64,000 nucleotides of DNA from Lacihabitans sp. LS3-19 (GCF_024343575.1 NZ_RJUA01000002.1:62001-126000); one strand, 5' to 3'; positions 27,993 through 37,254 are shown, counted from the stretch's first letter. Notes: a model not told the origin generated them from the sequence alone. Program-made: numbers and translations.

Positions 27993-28922
27993 TTATTTAG
28001 AGCAACCGGAGTAAATAAATACCCTTGATGGTTCAGATGGTGTCTGGGGTGTAAGTGCCATTATTTTACCAGTTCCGTCAGTTGATAGATTTAGTTTTTT
28101 CTCGTAAGATTTTTCTATTTGCCCAGTTTTAGAATTGGTATTATAATTAGAAACCCTGCTTAAATAATACCCTTTGTCTCCAAATGGGTCTTTATAAACA
28201 GGAAATCCTTTATAATTCTCGACAAATTCATCTCCTAAATTTGTTTTTTTGATTTTAGAACTTTCATATTCTTTGTACATTATTTTTTTATTTGGTGCAG
28301 AATATATTTCATTCAATAGCAACATATCATTACTGTCGTAGGAATAAGTATTTATTGTTGCGGGCCCTGAAGTACACATAGACTTTATTACCAAACCATG
28401 TTTGTTTAAATCATATTGGATATGCGGATTTGATATTTTTACGGCTATCCCTTTTATAAATTCTGTGATAGTTATATTTGACATATATTCTTCTGACATC
28501 CTTATTAATTCATTTACATTATTGTATTCATATGTGACGGTTTTTGGTGTAGATAAACGTCTATATTTTTGACTTTTTGAAATCAAAAGCCCATTTTCAT
28601 ATTTGTATTCAATAATGAAAGGATTTGGTGAGTTATTAGCAATTTCAATCAAATACCCGTTATCGTCATATTTATATGTTTCTTTGTAATCAAATTTTAC
28701 ATACTTTTTTTCAATAAGTCTATTCATTGCATCGTAGCGATAAATAATTTCAGTTACGCCATTTTCTTGTTCTTCCATTAATTTGCAATCTCCATTTGTA
28801 GTTTTGAGATTTTTAGAATATAACGATTGCATCTCGGTTTTTTTAATTGGAGTGAATTTGTCTGTCGAGAATCCGCTAAGGCTTAAGCCGGTTAATATAA
28901 AAATTATTGCTATTTTTTTCAT
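27993..28922 (-). CDS. exported YD-repeat (RHS-like) protein
   Basis: A 309-aa exported protein with signal peptide (KKIAIIFILTGLSLSGFS) and several tyrosine-aspartate repeats of RHS type: EIIYRYDAMNRLIEKK, YKYDDNGYLIEIAN, YKYENGLLISKSQK, TYEYNNVNELIRMSE and TYSYDSNDMLLLN. There is no RHS core-associated domain or toxin tip, so this is a short repeat-only version, probably periplasmic or surface-bound. It starts 36 bp after the kelch gene and the two may be cotranscribed. Confidence 0.75.
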   Translation of the reverse strand: MKKIAIIFILTGLSLSGFSTDKFTPIKKTEMQSLYSKNLKTTNGDCKLMEEQENGVTEIIYRYDAMNRLIEKKYVKFDYKETYKYDDNGYLIEIANNSPNPFIIEYKYENGLLISKSQKYRRLSTPKTVTYEYNNVNELIRMSEEYMSNITITEFIKGIAVKISNPHIQYDLNKHGLVIKSMCTSGPATINTYSYDSNDMLLLNEIYSAPNKKIMYKEYESSKIKKTNLGDEFVENYKGFPVYKDPFGDKGYYLSRVSNYNTNSKTGQIEKSYEKKLNLSTDGTGKIMALTPQTPSEPSRVFIYSGCSK

Positions 28923-28958
28923 CGATTTTTTTTTAATACATTTTCTTAAATTTCTTAT

Positions 28959-31259
28959 TTACTTCGATCCTGGTTTCCAGCCGTAGTCAAAGTCCGCATA
29001 ATTGTTATTAAACGTCGTTCTGATTTCTGCTTTAATATTTGCAAAATCTACAGGTGTGGATTTTGCCCTAAGTTTTACTCGAATTCTTCTAATCGGTAAA
29101 TAATGACTTGCGGGAAATCTTATTATGTAAGATTGAGTATTATTTGATTTTGTTAAACCAAAATCTATAGAGCTGGCATTTACATTGAAAAGTTGTAATG
29201 AGGTGCCACTACTGACAGCATATTCGCCTACTATGTCCATTAAGTTTCCATTTTCTAAAAATACATTTTGAGGAAGCGTTAAATCTAACCTGGCTTGTGC
29301 ATTGGTGAAATTTATTCCGATGTCTTGGTTATTACTTGGGTTTCCTACTACACCTGATCCAAGTTCTATTGTGAAGGCTTGAGAACTGGTACTATTACTT
29401 AATGTAGGCATAGGTGCTTTGTATTCTGACCATTTGTAGGAATCCAAAGTTTTAGCGGCATTGTTATATTGAGGTGTTTTAGTATAAGACCTACCGGCAT
29501 CGTCTTTATAATTGGCACTGAACCCCCAATAATTCCAAGAATAGTGATAGTTGGTTGGTAAATCAAAGTTTGCCATACAATGTTCCACTAAAGATGAAAT
29601 TTTTATAGTTTTTCCAGCCTCTATTTTTGGAATCAGGACCTTTATGGTTGATTTGTAAATTGTTGGGTCATAATTACAAGCCGCTGAATTTAAAGCATCA
29701 GGGTTTGTATATGGGCTAGAAGTAGTACTAATATTGGGAATTGGAAGGTTATTGTTATCTGAAATAACGATATTGTTCAAATTCATTGCAGAATAGTTAT
29801 TTTGAGGACTTAGGCCAATTGTAACTTCCACATTTCTAGCTGTTACTGTTCCTAGGTTTTCGATAGAAATTTCTCTTGTTGACGAGGTATAGGGAGAGGC
29901 TCCACTTGGTACAAAGTCATCTTTAGCAATAGTAAACTGTAAGTTTGGAGGAGGAAGTACTTCCAAATTATATTGCCACAACGCCCCCGTGAAATTTGGA
30001 TTGTTGTCAAACCCAAGCCCATATCCGTTGAATAAGTATACAGCACTGTCCGTTTTGATATGGTTAAAGGTGGTATAGTGAGAGCCAGGCTGGTTTTCTG
30101 AATTTGCTACAAAAGGTTCGTTATTTACTAAAATTGGAGGAGCCCATGTATCAGCAGCTTCAAACCTCTGGTTTTCCCAATGATTATTGTTGAATTTCCA
30201 TATAGAGCGGTTTACCAACTTCATCCAAGGCAATCCGTCGTTTCCTAGCCAGCACATAGGTTCTCCTTGCCAACCAGGAGAAGTGTTAGAGGGAGCTCCT
30301 TCAAGGGTTTTAAGCGTCCATTCATGTGTTTTGGTATTATACATCCATGTATCCCACAATAATTGTCCGCCTGCATGTACCTCTCCATTAAAACCTGCAT
30401 ATAGCCAGAAGTTTGCGTCATTGTCTAACCAATATCCAAAATCGCCTCTGGCTCTTGGGCTGTAAGCAGTTGATGTCTCACCAACGTTATTTGGGTAGAC
30501 ACCACTTGGAGTATTTGGTTGATGTAAAGTATTGCAATCGCCAGTTTCGCATGTCCAAATATTGGAGGAAACATCGAATTTCCACATGTCATTTAAAGGA
30601 TATGGGGAATTTACACCATCATAATATAAACCTCCAAATATCCAATAATTTCCATCCGCGTCAAACCATCCTCTTGTTCTATATCTAGCTCTTGGCCAGT
30701 CTGGCTCTGTTCCACTGTTGTAACTACCAGCTGATGAATGCGTGTTGCTTCCTCCTAACCAAGTCCATTTATCTGTATTAGTATTGTATTTCCAAAGATC
30801 ATTTCTTCCTGTATGAAAACCTAGGTCTTTTGTGTCTCCTCCAAAAATATAAAAATTGCCATTTTTGTCAATTGAGGAGGCCATTCTGGAGCGATGTCCA
30901 GGATGAGAGGTTTGGCTTTCTATACCCAAGTCTGCATATACTGCATTGTAGCCTTTGTTTGCGACAAAAACCCAGTCTTTAGCTTTGATGTCATAATACC
31001 ACATATCAAATCCGGAATCATTACCTTCTCCACCGTAAATCCAGATTTTGTTATTATAAATTCCAGAGCCACAATGTTCTCTTGAACTTGGCTTGTTTAA
31101 GGGATTTATAGTATGAGGAGATGTATAATAGTTGTTAGTAGCTTGACTGTAATTTAAATATCCTCTTAAAAATTCCCATTGGTTTTGTGAGAATACCTTG
31201 GTATAGGTTAAGAAAAATAAAATGGCTATTTTTAAATAGTTATTTTTTGTAAAAAACAT
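28959..31259 (-). CDS. secreted kelch-repeat protein
   Basis: A 766-aa exported protein starting at the ATG giving MFFTKNNYLKIAILFFLTYT (signal peptide, ending KVFSQ). The first 430 residues hold about six kelch repeats, each with a glycine pair and a spaced Tyr/Trp (IWIYGGEGNDSGFDMWYYD, FYIFGGDTKDLGFHTGRNDL, YWIFGGLYYDGVNSPY, FWLYAGFNGEVHAGGQ), which should form a beta propeller. The remainder is a set of beta-rich repeats related to DUF11/CARDB-like domains (REISIENLGTVTARNVEV). Such proteins bind carbohydrate or protein at the surface. An in-frame start nine codons upstream would break the signal peptide. Confidence 0.82.
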   Translation of the reverse strand: MFFTKNNYLKIAILFFLTYTKVFSQNQWEFLRGYLNYSQATNNYYTSPHTINPLNKPSSREHCGSGIYNNKIWIYGGEGNDSGFDMWYYDIKAKDWVFVANKGYNAVYADLGIESQTSHPGHRSRMASSIDKNGNFYIFGGDTKDLGFHTGRNDLWKYNTNTDKWTWLGGSNTHSSAGSYNSGTEPDWPRARYRTRGWFDADGNYWIFGGLYYDGVNSPYPLNDMWKFDVSSNIWTCETGDCNTLHQPNTPSGVYPNNVGETSTAYSPRARGDFGYWLDNDANFWLYAGFNGEVHAGGQLLWDTWMYNTKTHEWTLKTLEGAPSNTSPGWQGEPMCWLGNDGLPWMKLVNRSIWKFNNNHWENQRFEAADTWAPPILVNNEPFVANSENQPGSHYTTFNHIKTDSAVYLFNGYGLGFDNNPNFTGALWQYNLEVLPPPNLQFTIAKDDFVPSGASPYTSSTREISIENLGTVTARNVEVTIGLSPQNNYSAMNLNNIVISDNNNLPIPNISTTSSPYTNPDALNSAACNYDPTIYKSTIKVLIPKIEAGKTIKISSLVEHCMANFDLPTNYHYSWNYWGFSANYKDDAGRSYTKTPQYNNAAKTLDSYKWSEYKAPMPTLSNSTSSQAFTIELGSGVVGNPSNNQDIGINFTNAQARLDLTLPQNVFLENGNLMDIVGEYAVSSGTSLQLFNVNASSIDFGLTKSNNTQSYIIRFPASHYLPIRRIRVKLRAKSTPVDFANIKAEIRTTFNNNYADFDYGWKPGSK

Positions 31260-32163
31260 TCTTTTAAGAATAAGTATTAGAAACATTCACGTTTTCTGGA
31301 TTTATCCAGTTCTTTAAAAATGAGCTAAAAATATTTTAGCTTATTTTTTTTCATTTATTCATTAGAATAAAAAGCTTTGTTTTGCTTTCTATGAAGCAAT
31401 CTCACACATCCACAAACTGATTCGGAATTTTTCAAATCACTATCTGTAATTTTCTTTTAAGTACTTTTCTAAAAACTAAAACCTTATTTTAAATTCAGAA
31501 TCTTTATTTAAAGGTGTCATTTTTTGACAAGGCATCATTTAGTATTTGGAGATATTGATTTTTAAGCTCTCCTTTTCCTCGAACGTTTACGTCCACTCAG
31601 CCTAATTTTAAATTTTACCCTAATTGTTTATTTTGCCAAATCTTGCAGAGATAATAAAGTAATCCATTGTATGGATCACACGAAAATTCTGAGTTAATTA
31701 TGCTAAATATTTTATCCAATCAATCAAGTCCTATTATCTTTTGGTTAATTGAAACCTCCAAACTTTATTTTTTATAATTTTATGATAAGAAAAGATATTT
31801 ATTGAGTTGATTGTAAAGATTCACATTTCATGCCAAACTGAACCGTTAAATAAAAACTTAATAGGAAATTCTAGGCTTTGCAATTACACCGTTGAATAGT
31901 ATTATTTTCAAAAACATGCTTTCTGATGCATTTGGGGTAGTTTTTTTATTTTAATTGATAACACACATTAGAAAGGTTAAATTGGCCTTTAATGAAATTT
32001 TAAGGTAATTTTAATTTTATGATAGCAATTCTATTGGAAGGGATAGTTTTATTTTGATTGGGAAATCCAATTACTGGAAATTGTGAAATAGAATAGGGAT
32101 TTTAAATATTCAAGATTTTCTAAAACAGTATATGTAGATTAGGAAAACTGATTGAAAAATAAT
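31260..32163. other. gene-poor 900-bp stretch before the tRNA-Thr locus
   Basis: I find no convincing open frame on either strand and no recognisable RNA. It is AT-rich with several short homopolymer runs. It contains one terminator-like hairpin (31323-31352) and ends at the tRNA duplicate. This is unusually long for this compact region and may hold decayed sequence. Confidence 0.6.
31323..31352 (+). terminator. orphan terminator-like hairpin on the plus strand
   Basis: Perfect 8-bp stem AGCTAAAA / TTTTAGCT with a 3-nt loop followed by TTATTTTTTTTC on the plus strand. No plus-strand gene lies upstream; it sits 64 bp before the start of the leftward kelch gene. It could end an antisense transcript or be a palindromic operator. 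Confidence 0.5.
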
Positions 32164-32164
32164 A

Positions 32165-32190
32165 AAGCCGATTCATTTCTGAACCGGCTT
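32165..32190 (-). terminator. diverged duplicate terminator (outer copy)
   Basis: Same 26-bp hairpin as the one at 32253-32278, exactly 88 bp away: AAGCCGGTTCA, GAAA loop, TGAATCGGCTT on the minus strand, followed by TTATTATTTTT. It terminates leftward transcription that reads past the tRNA. Confidence 0.85.
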
Positions 32191-32193
32191 CGA

Positions 32194-32245
32194 GCCTCTT
32201 ATCGGAATCGATCTAGTTCAATGGCCTATTGATTAAAAATTTGCC
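32194..32245 (-). pseudogene. partial tRNA-Thr copy (3' half remnant)
   Basis: Minus-strand sequence matching the 3' acceptor strand, T arm and anticodon-stem 3' side of the intact tRNA-Thr at 32281-32353, with substitutions and a small insertion. GCCTCTTATCGG is identical in plus-strand view; the T loop and variable region have changed; then GATTAAAAATTTG replaces GATTACAAATCAG. No 5' half exists, so it cannot fold as a tRNA. Confidence 0.8.
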
Positions 32246-32252
32246 AACAAAA

Positions 32253-32278
32253 AAGCCGATTCATTTCTGAACCGGCTT
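32253..32278 (-). terminator. rho-independent terminator of tRNA-Thr
   Basis: Eleven-bp stem with a GAAA tetraloop (AAGCCGGTTCA / TGAATCGGCTT on the minus strand) followed by a run of T. It starts right after the tRNA, and its first base also completes a CCA. Confidence 0.9.
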
Positions 32279-32280
32279 GG

Positions 32281-32353
32281 AGCCTCTTATCGGGATCGAA
32301 CCAATGACCTACTGATTACAAATCAGTTGCTCTACCAGCTGAGCTAAAGAGGC
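32281..32353 (-). tRNA. tRNA-Thr (anticodon TGT)
   Basis: Reads GCCTCTTTAGCTCAGCTGG and onward on the minus strand. Acceptor stem GCCTCTT/AAGAGGC, anticodon stem ACTGA/TCAGT with loop TTTGTAA giving anticodon TGT (reads ACA/ACG), T arm with TTCGATC loop. Discriminator base is U (T in DNA). The next three bases read CCA, but they overlap the terminator stem, so this may be coincidence. It stands alone between the DUF349 gene and the gene-poor stretch. Confidence 0.97.
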
Positions 32354-32466
32354 CTATATTTTAATTAAGTTTTGCTTTCTAAATGATTGCTCTTTCTTAA
32401 TTGTGGTGCAAAACTAAAGCGAAATATTACACTACGCAAATATTTTTTTACTTTTTTTTGAAAAAA

Positions 32467-32519
32467 AATCTAATCGTTTGATTATCAAAATGTTTGTTTT
32501 TGAACCCAACGATTAGATT
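32467..32519 (-). terminator. terminator of the DUF349 gene
   Basis: Twelve-bp stem AATCTAATCGTT / AACGATTAGATT with a 29-nt loop and, on the minus strand, a run of eight T after the stem. It lies just past the stop of the leftward gene ending at 32528. Confidence 0.8.
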
Positions 32520-32527
32520 TTAAAATA

Positions 32528-34552
32528 TCAATGTGCAGCGTTGATCAAACGCAATTTATCTTGCAAGTCTTTTAATTCTTTTTCTGCTTTTACTACTTTC
32601 TTCATGTACTCTTCTTTTAGTTTTTCAGCATTCTTTGAATGCCCAAAAAACTCCATGTTGTTTCTAGTAAGTGTAATTTCCTCTTCTAGAGACTTCATTT
32701 TTCTTCTGATTTCATTCTCTTGTTTATCAAGATTTCTTGAGTTACCGCCAGATTTGAAGACCACTTCTGCTTCATTTTGTAGCATTAGTTTATCTTTCTC
32801 AGTTTTGTCAAGTCCTGAAGAAGTTTTTACGAAGTCATTTATAGCCTTTATAAACCTTGTCTGAATGTTTTGCATATCTTTACGAGGCACAAATCCAATT
32901 GCCGCAAAGTCTTTCTTATAATCAGACAGTTTACTAAGTTCTGACGAACCACTTTTGGCTAGTTTTTCAAGTTCATCACAAATGGCAACCTTTTTGGCCA
33001 AATTTGCTTCAAATTCTGCATCTTGGGTTTTCGTTTCGCTACGTTTTAAGTCAAAATATTGATCACAAGCTGCTTTGAATCTGTTGTAAAGACTGTCTTT
33101 GTATTTTTCAGGTACATGGCCAATAGTCTTCCACTTTTTCTGAAGTTCAATTATTTTATTGGTATTTGGAGCCGAATGGTCTCCCGAAGCCAATATTTCA
33201 TCAGCAGCTATACAAAGTTCTTCTTTCCCTTTATAGTTGGACTCTCTCTTGGCTTCTAGTTTCGCAAAAAACTCACTTTTGTTTTTGAAAAACTGTTTTA
33301 GTGAATGCCAAAAGTCTTTGCTTAATTCTTTACCCTTATCACGAGGCATTGCACCTTTTATAGCATTCCACTGGTCTTGGATTTCCATCACCTCTTTGGT
33401 TTTTGCATTCCATTCGTTGATACTATCACTTTGGAATTCCAAATAAGGCTTTAGATTTAACAATATTTGATTTTTAGCATTGAAAATTTCCTCATTTAAT
33501 GACGAGTTTTCTTTGGCTAATTCTCTTTTCTTTTCGTAAATGACATCAAAGGCTGATTTCAGACGTGACCAAAGTGCTTCTTGCTCTTCGCGAGGACCAG
33601 GCCCAATTTGTTTATATTCTAGTAGTAATTCGTTAGCTTTTTTGAGAACAATATTTGTAAGTTGATCTTCTTTAAGCGATTCTGCTATGGCTTCTATTTT
33701 TATTACTACGCCTTCTTTATGTATAAGGTTTTTCTTTCTGTCTAAATCTTTAAGTTCGTTTTGGATACTTCTAATGTCAAAGTATCTGTCTATCAATGCA
33801 TTGTATGCAGACCAAAGAGTTCCGTTGTGAGGAGAATTTACATTTCCTGCATTTTTCCATTCAGTTTGCAGTTTTTTAAACGCCTCCCAATTATTTTTGG
33901 ATTCTCCTTTTTCTTCTGTTTCTACTATTTCTCTAAGGGTTTGAAGTAATCTTGTTTTTATTTCAAAATAGTCTTCTTTTTCTCTTTCAAGTTTCTGAAA
34001 AAACTCATGTCTTTTTTCCCGAACTCTAATCAAAATTCCCTCAAAACGAATAGAATTGCTATCGTTTTTGAATTCAAAACCTTCATCAGAACCATTTTGT
34101 TCTATGTATTCTTTTTTTGCAACTGACTTTTCCTCAATCGATATTTCATCAAAAGCTGTTCTAATTACTTTTAGGACATTATCAATGTTTTTTACATCAG
34201 ACACCGTCAAGCTTCTTGACTCCATTGAATCTAGCATTTTGTCAGCTAAATCAACATAATCTTTCTTTGAATAATTAGTGAAGTCTTCATCAAATTGAGG
34301 TATAGCTACCTCATCTTCCATCTCCTCTATTTCTTCGATGTCAGAACTTTCAGGATTAATTTCTTCCTTTTTGATTTCGGTCATTTTTTCTTCCGTTAAA
34401 TTTTCAGAACTTTGAGTGGTCTCAGTTGGTTCTATTACTTCGGGAGATTCCATGGCGGTATTTTCTGGTTGTAAATCAGTTGTTTCCGAAACTAAATTTT
34501 CGGCATTGATATCATCAATGTTGTTGGTCGGTTCGATACTAGGTTCAATCAT
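32528..34552 (-). CDS. DUF349 repeat protein
   Basis: A 674-aa acidic, helical protein starting MIEPSIEPTNNIDDINAEN. The first 100 residues are a low-complexity Glu/Thr/Ser region. The rest is a tandem array of about five DUF349 repeats (PF03993), each with a W-x(7)-G-P/V pattern: NNWEAFKKLQTEWKNAGNVN, LLLEYKQIGPGPREEQEALW, EIQDQWNAIKGAMPRDKGKE, ELQKKWKTIGHVPEKYKDSL, DYKKDFAAIGFVPRKDMQNI. The C-terminus is coiled coil. DUF349 proteins are cytosolic, common in Bacteroidota and Actinobacteria, and lack an agreed function. The start uses ATG rather than a TTG 11 codons upstream. Confidence 0.88.
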   Translation of the reverse strand: MIEPSIEPTNNIDDINAENLVSETTDLQPENTAMESPEVIEPTETTQSSENLTEEKMTEIKKEEINPESSDIEEIEEMEDEVAIPQFDEDFTNYSKKDYVDLADKMLDSMESRSLTVSDVKNIDNVLKVIRTAFDEISIEEKSVAKKEYIEQNGSDEGFEFKNDSNSIRFEGILIRVREKRHEFFQKLEREKEDYFEIKTRLLQTLREIVETEEKGESKNNWEAFKKLQTEWKNAGNVNSPHNGTLWSAYNALIDRYFDIRSIQNELKDLDRKKNLIHKEGVVIKIEAIAESLKEDQLTNIVLKKANELLLEYKQIGPGPREEQEALWSRLKSAFDVIYEKKRELAKENSSLNEEIFNAKNQILLNLKPYLEFQSDSINEWNAKTKEVMEIQDQWNAIKGAMPRDKGKELSKDFWHSLKQFFKNKSEFFAKLEAKRESNYKGKEELCIAADEILASGDHSAPNTNKIIELQKKWKTIGHVPEKYKDSLYNRFKAACDQYFDLKRSETKTQDAEFEANLAKKVAICDELEKLAKSGSSELSKLSDYKKDFAAIGFVPRKDMQNIQTRFIKAINDFVKTSSGLDKTEKDKLMLQNEAEVVFKSGGNSRNLDKQENEIRRKMKSLEEEITLTRNNMEFFGHSKNAEKLKEEYMKKVVKAEKELKDLQDKLRLINAAH

Positions 34553-34629
34553 CAAAATTCTTTTGTATACTTGTATTAGACGCAAATTTAATAATAATAC
34601 GGATAAAAATTAAAAAAGGTTAATAAATC

Positions 34630-35274
34630 ATGGATAAATCTAAAATAGCTAATCTCCGCAATAACTACATGTTAAACGAACTTTTGGAAAATAATGTTTC
34701 CCAAAATCCGATTAATCAGTTTACAGAATGGTTTAATGATGCTATAAATGCTGAAATGAAAGAAGCCAACGCGATGGTTTTGAGTACTGTAAGTGATGGG
34801 AAACCTAAAGCAAGAGTGGTTTTATTAAAAGGGTTTGATGAAAATGGTTTTGTTTTTTTTACCAATTACAATAGCCATAAAGGGGCAGAACTTGAGGGGA
34901 ATAATTTTGCGGCTTTAACATTCTTTTGGGATGTGTTAGAACGTCAAGTTCGGGTTGAAGGAGAAATAAGTAAATTAAGTGAGGAGGATTCATGTGAATA
35001 TTTTTGGTCAAGGCCAAGAGCATCGCAAATAGGAGCGTGGGTGAGTCATCAGAGCGAGACTATTGTGGGAAGAGAAACTTTGGACGAAAAATTGGAATTT
35101 TATAATCATAAATTTGAGTCAGAAGATATCGTTCCAAAGCCACCGCATTGGGGTGGATATGTTTTAAAACCAGAAAGCATAGAGTTTTGGCAAGGTAGAC
35201 CAAATCGACTTCACGACCGGATTTTGTATAGTTTAGAAAACGAAAATTGGAGAATTGAGCGATTAAGTCCTTGA
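34630..35274 (+). CDS. pdxH: pyridoxamine 5'-phosphate oxidase
   Basis: FMN-dependent oxidase making pyridoxal 5'-phosphate from PMP or PNP. The 214-aa length is standard. Visible: ANAMVLSTVSDGKPKARVVL, VFFTNYNSHKGAELEGNNFA (FMN phosphate binding), RQVRVEGEISKLSEEDSCEY, SRPRASQIGAWVSHQSE, and the C-terminal signature IEFWQGRPNRLHDRI with the terminal RLSP. It supplies PLP for, among others, the alanine racemase half of the MurF fusion. It has its own terminator. Confidence 0.95.
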   Translation: MDKSKIANLRNNYMLNELLENNVSQNPINQFTEWFNDAINAEMKEANAMVLSTVSDGKPKARVVLLKGFDENGFVFFTNYNSHKGAELEGNNFAALTFFWDVLERQVRVEGEISKLSEEDSCEYFWSRPRASQIGAWVSHQSETIVGRETLDEKLEFYNHKFESEDIVPKPPHWGGYVLKPESIEFWQGRPNRLHDRILYSLENENWRIERLSP

Positions 35275-35294
35275 TTTTTTCAGAAAACATTACC

Positions 35295-35326
35295 AACGCC
35301 AGGCTTAAAAATACTTGGCGTTTTTT
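35295..35326 (+). terminator. pdxH terminator overlapping the convergent ostA-like 3' end
   Basis: Stem AACGCCAGG / CTTGGCGTT (one G-T pair) followed by TTTTTT. The right arm lies inside the last codons of the gene that ends at 35305 on the other strand, so the 3' ends are interlocked. Confidence 0.8.
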
Positions 35327-37239
35327 AATTGTTCACCCAAGGTTTTTGAAAGGATGCTCTCTTTGCTAGGTTTTTTATTAACTTTCCATTCAAATCTTTC
35401 AAGTTTCATGTCCTCCAAAATGATCTCTTTTGGAGGGATAAGGGTAGATTCTGGTTTCCCCCTGAATACTATAGATTTTATTTTTTTCTTATTAAAGTAG
35501 AATTGCATGCTTGAGCACTGCACCGTGTTTAAGCCTATTATTTTGTTTTGGTCATCCAATGCAAAATACTTTGATTCGCCGTTACCTTCTACTTTAATGG
35601 TTTTTAGTTCTGATTTTTCATCAAAAAAAGCGTAAATAACTCTGCCTTTAATTTGGTTGAAATTCTTTACCGTATCTACTTCAATCACAAAACTATTCTG
35701 AAGGAGCTCCATTAGTTTTAATCGATTGTTTTTAAGTGTAATTATTATAGTATCAGCTTCCAATTGGTTTTCTTGGTTCCAGATGATGGGCTTACTAAAA
35801 AAATGTATCAATGAATCTTTTAAATCATAAACCAAAGAATCACTCAAACTTTGAAAATCTGTTCGGAAAACTTCAACATTTCCGTCGGCGATAATTTTTT
35901 CTATGTCTGCCCGTTTTGGGGCTGAAGTTAAGGAGTCTGTCTTTGCCTGTGAAGAATCCGATTTTGCAATTAGTATTTCAGTTTTTGGAGGAGTAATTAG
36001 TGTATCTGCAGGAATTGGTACCTTCAGCCTTTTCTTAATTTTTGATGGTATATTTTGAACATTTCCTTCTTTTTCAACTGTGTTTTTTAATCCGACAGGA
36101 ATTTTTGAATTAGGTTTGGGATTAATTTTTTGCTTTAAATCTACCTCACTTTGCAAACTATCTATTGGGTTTGAAATACTTAAACTGTCAACTGAGATAT
36201 TAATCGTTGAATCAATGGCAATAGAATCTGGTTTCTGGTTTTTGTTTTTTTCGAAAACCCAAAGTGTGTCAGATGCGATCAATAGCGTATCGTTTTTAGC
36301 TACTCTTTGACTTATTGTATTTCCAATAATTTTTGTTAGTCCTATTTCTCCAGTTCTTATTCCTTTATTTCCTACTACTATAAGGCTATCTTTAAACGAA
36401 ACAAAAACCACATTTCCTTTTGCTGTTCCTGAGCTTTTTATATTATCAAAATTTAGGGTGTCACCTTCGAGCGAATAATCTACATTGCTGACTTTTGCCC
36501 TTCCTTCAAATGCCGAAACTTTGGTTTTGATATTGTATTTTCCTTTGTAAGCGGACAAATCGCCGTTTTTACTTTTTATTGTGGTGTAGGTTTTAAATAT
36601 TGCCTGTTTAGAATAGGTGTCATAATCTAAAGAGTCTGTACATAAAACATAATTCGGATTGATGATTTCTACATCTCCTATATATCTAAAATACTTGGTT
36701 TTGGTATTGTAATAACCTTCTTTACTGCTCAGTTTACTCGAATCCTGTTGGATTGCCCCAGGCACAGGATAGTAGGCTTGGTCACGATTCAAATCATAGA
36801 AGATTTTAGTAGTTCGTAAGGTTACTTTTTTATCTCTTAAAATTACCTGTTTTCCGTATACTCTGGCAAACCTTGTGTTTCCGTCATAAAGTAAAGTATC
36901 GCCGACAATCGTGAGTGTATCTCCTTGATTTATAATGATTTTACCGTAAGCTTCTATGAAATTGGAAGACTGATTATGAATTGCTTTATCACAGCCAAGT
37001 TTTACGCCTCTGTGTAAAAATATTACGTTTCCGAGGAAGGTTTGGGTTCGAGAAATGCTATTTTCACCAACCAAACTATCAGCTCTAATCAATTCAATTC
37101 TGCTTTTTAATCCATTGTCTTGTATAGGATTGAGTGGTTTTTGTGCTTGTATTTCAGTGAAATTAAAAAATAATCCCCAACTGATTATACACAGAATTAG
37201 GCTCTTATTTTTCAAAGAAAAGGCGGTTTTACAATTCAT
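35305..37239 (-). CDS. OstA/LptA-like outer-membrane biogenesis protein
   Basis: A 644-aa exported protein with a signal peptide (KNKSLILCIISWGLFFNFTE). It has an OstA-like beta-jelly-roll region at about residues 45-310 built of repeats such as LIRADSLVGE, EAYGKIIINQGDTLTIVGDT and KGNVVFVSFKDSLIVVGNKG. A Ser/Pro/Asp/Lys-rich linker at about 330-430 and a second OstA-like part follow (IIADGNVEVFRTDFQSLSDS, FVIEVDTVKNFNQIKGRVIY). LptA/OstA domains carry lipopolysaccharide across the periplasm, so a role in LPS transport or outer-membrane assembly is likely. An LptC gene lies 10 kb away. Confidence 0.8.
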   Translation of the reverse strand: MNCKTAFSLKNKSLILCIISWGLFFNFTEIQAQKPLNPIQDNGLKSRIELIRADSLVGENSISRTQTFLGNVIFLHRGVKLGCDKAIHNQSSNFIEAYGKIIINQGDTLTIVGDTLLYDGNTRFARVYGKQVILRDKKVTLRTTKIFYDLNRDQAYYPVPGAIQQDSSKLSSKEGYYNTKTKYFRYIGDVEIINPNYVLCTDSLDYDTYSKQAIFKTYTTIKSKNGDLSAYKGKYNIKTKVSAFEGRAKVSNVDYSLEGDTLNFDNIKSSGTAKGNVVFVSFKDSLIVVGNKGIRTGEIGLTKIIGNTISQRVAKNDTLLIASDTLWVFEKNKNQKPDSIAIDSTINISVDSLSISNPIDSLQSEVDLKQKINPKPNSKIPVGLKNTVEKEGNVQNIPSKIKKRLKVPIPADTLITPPKTEILIAKSDSSQAKTDSLTSAPKRADIEKIIADGNVEVFRTDFQSLSDSLVYDLKDSLIHFFSKPIIWNQENQLEADTIIITLKNNRLKLMELLQNSFVIEVDTVKNFNQIKGRVIYAFFDEKSELKTIKVEGNGESKYFALDDQNKIIGLNTVQCSSMQFYFNKKKIKSIVFRGKPESTLIPPKEIILEDMKLERFEWKVNKKPSKESILSKTLGEQLKNAKYF

Positions 37240-37254
37240 TCGGCAAAATTAACG

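Noticed and set aside
31260-32163. prophage or genomic island remnant next to the tRNA
   Set aside because: No integrase, phage or transfer gene is visible in the window; kept only as a possibility in the tRNA finding.
32194-32245. second functional tRNA gene
   Set aside because: Only the 3' half is present and the anticodon stem is broken.
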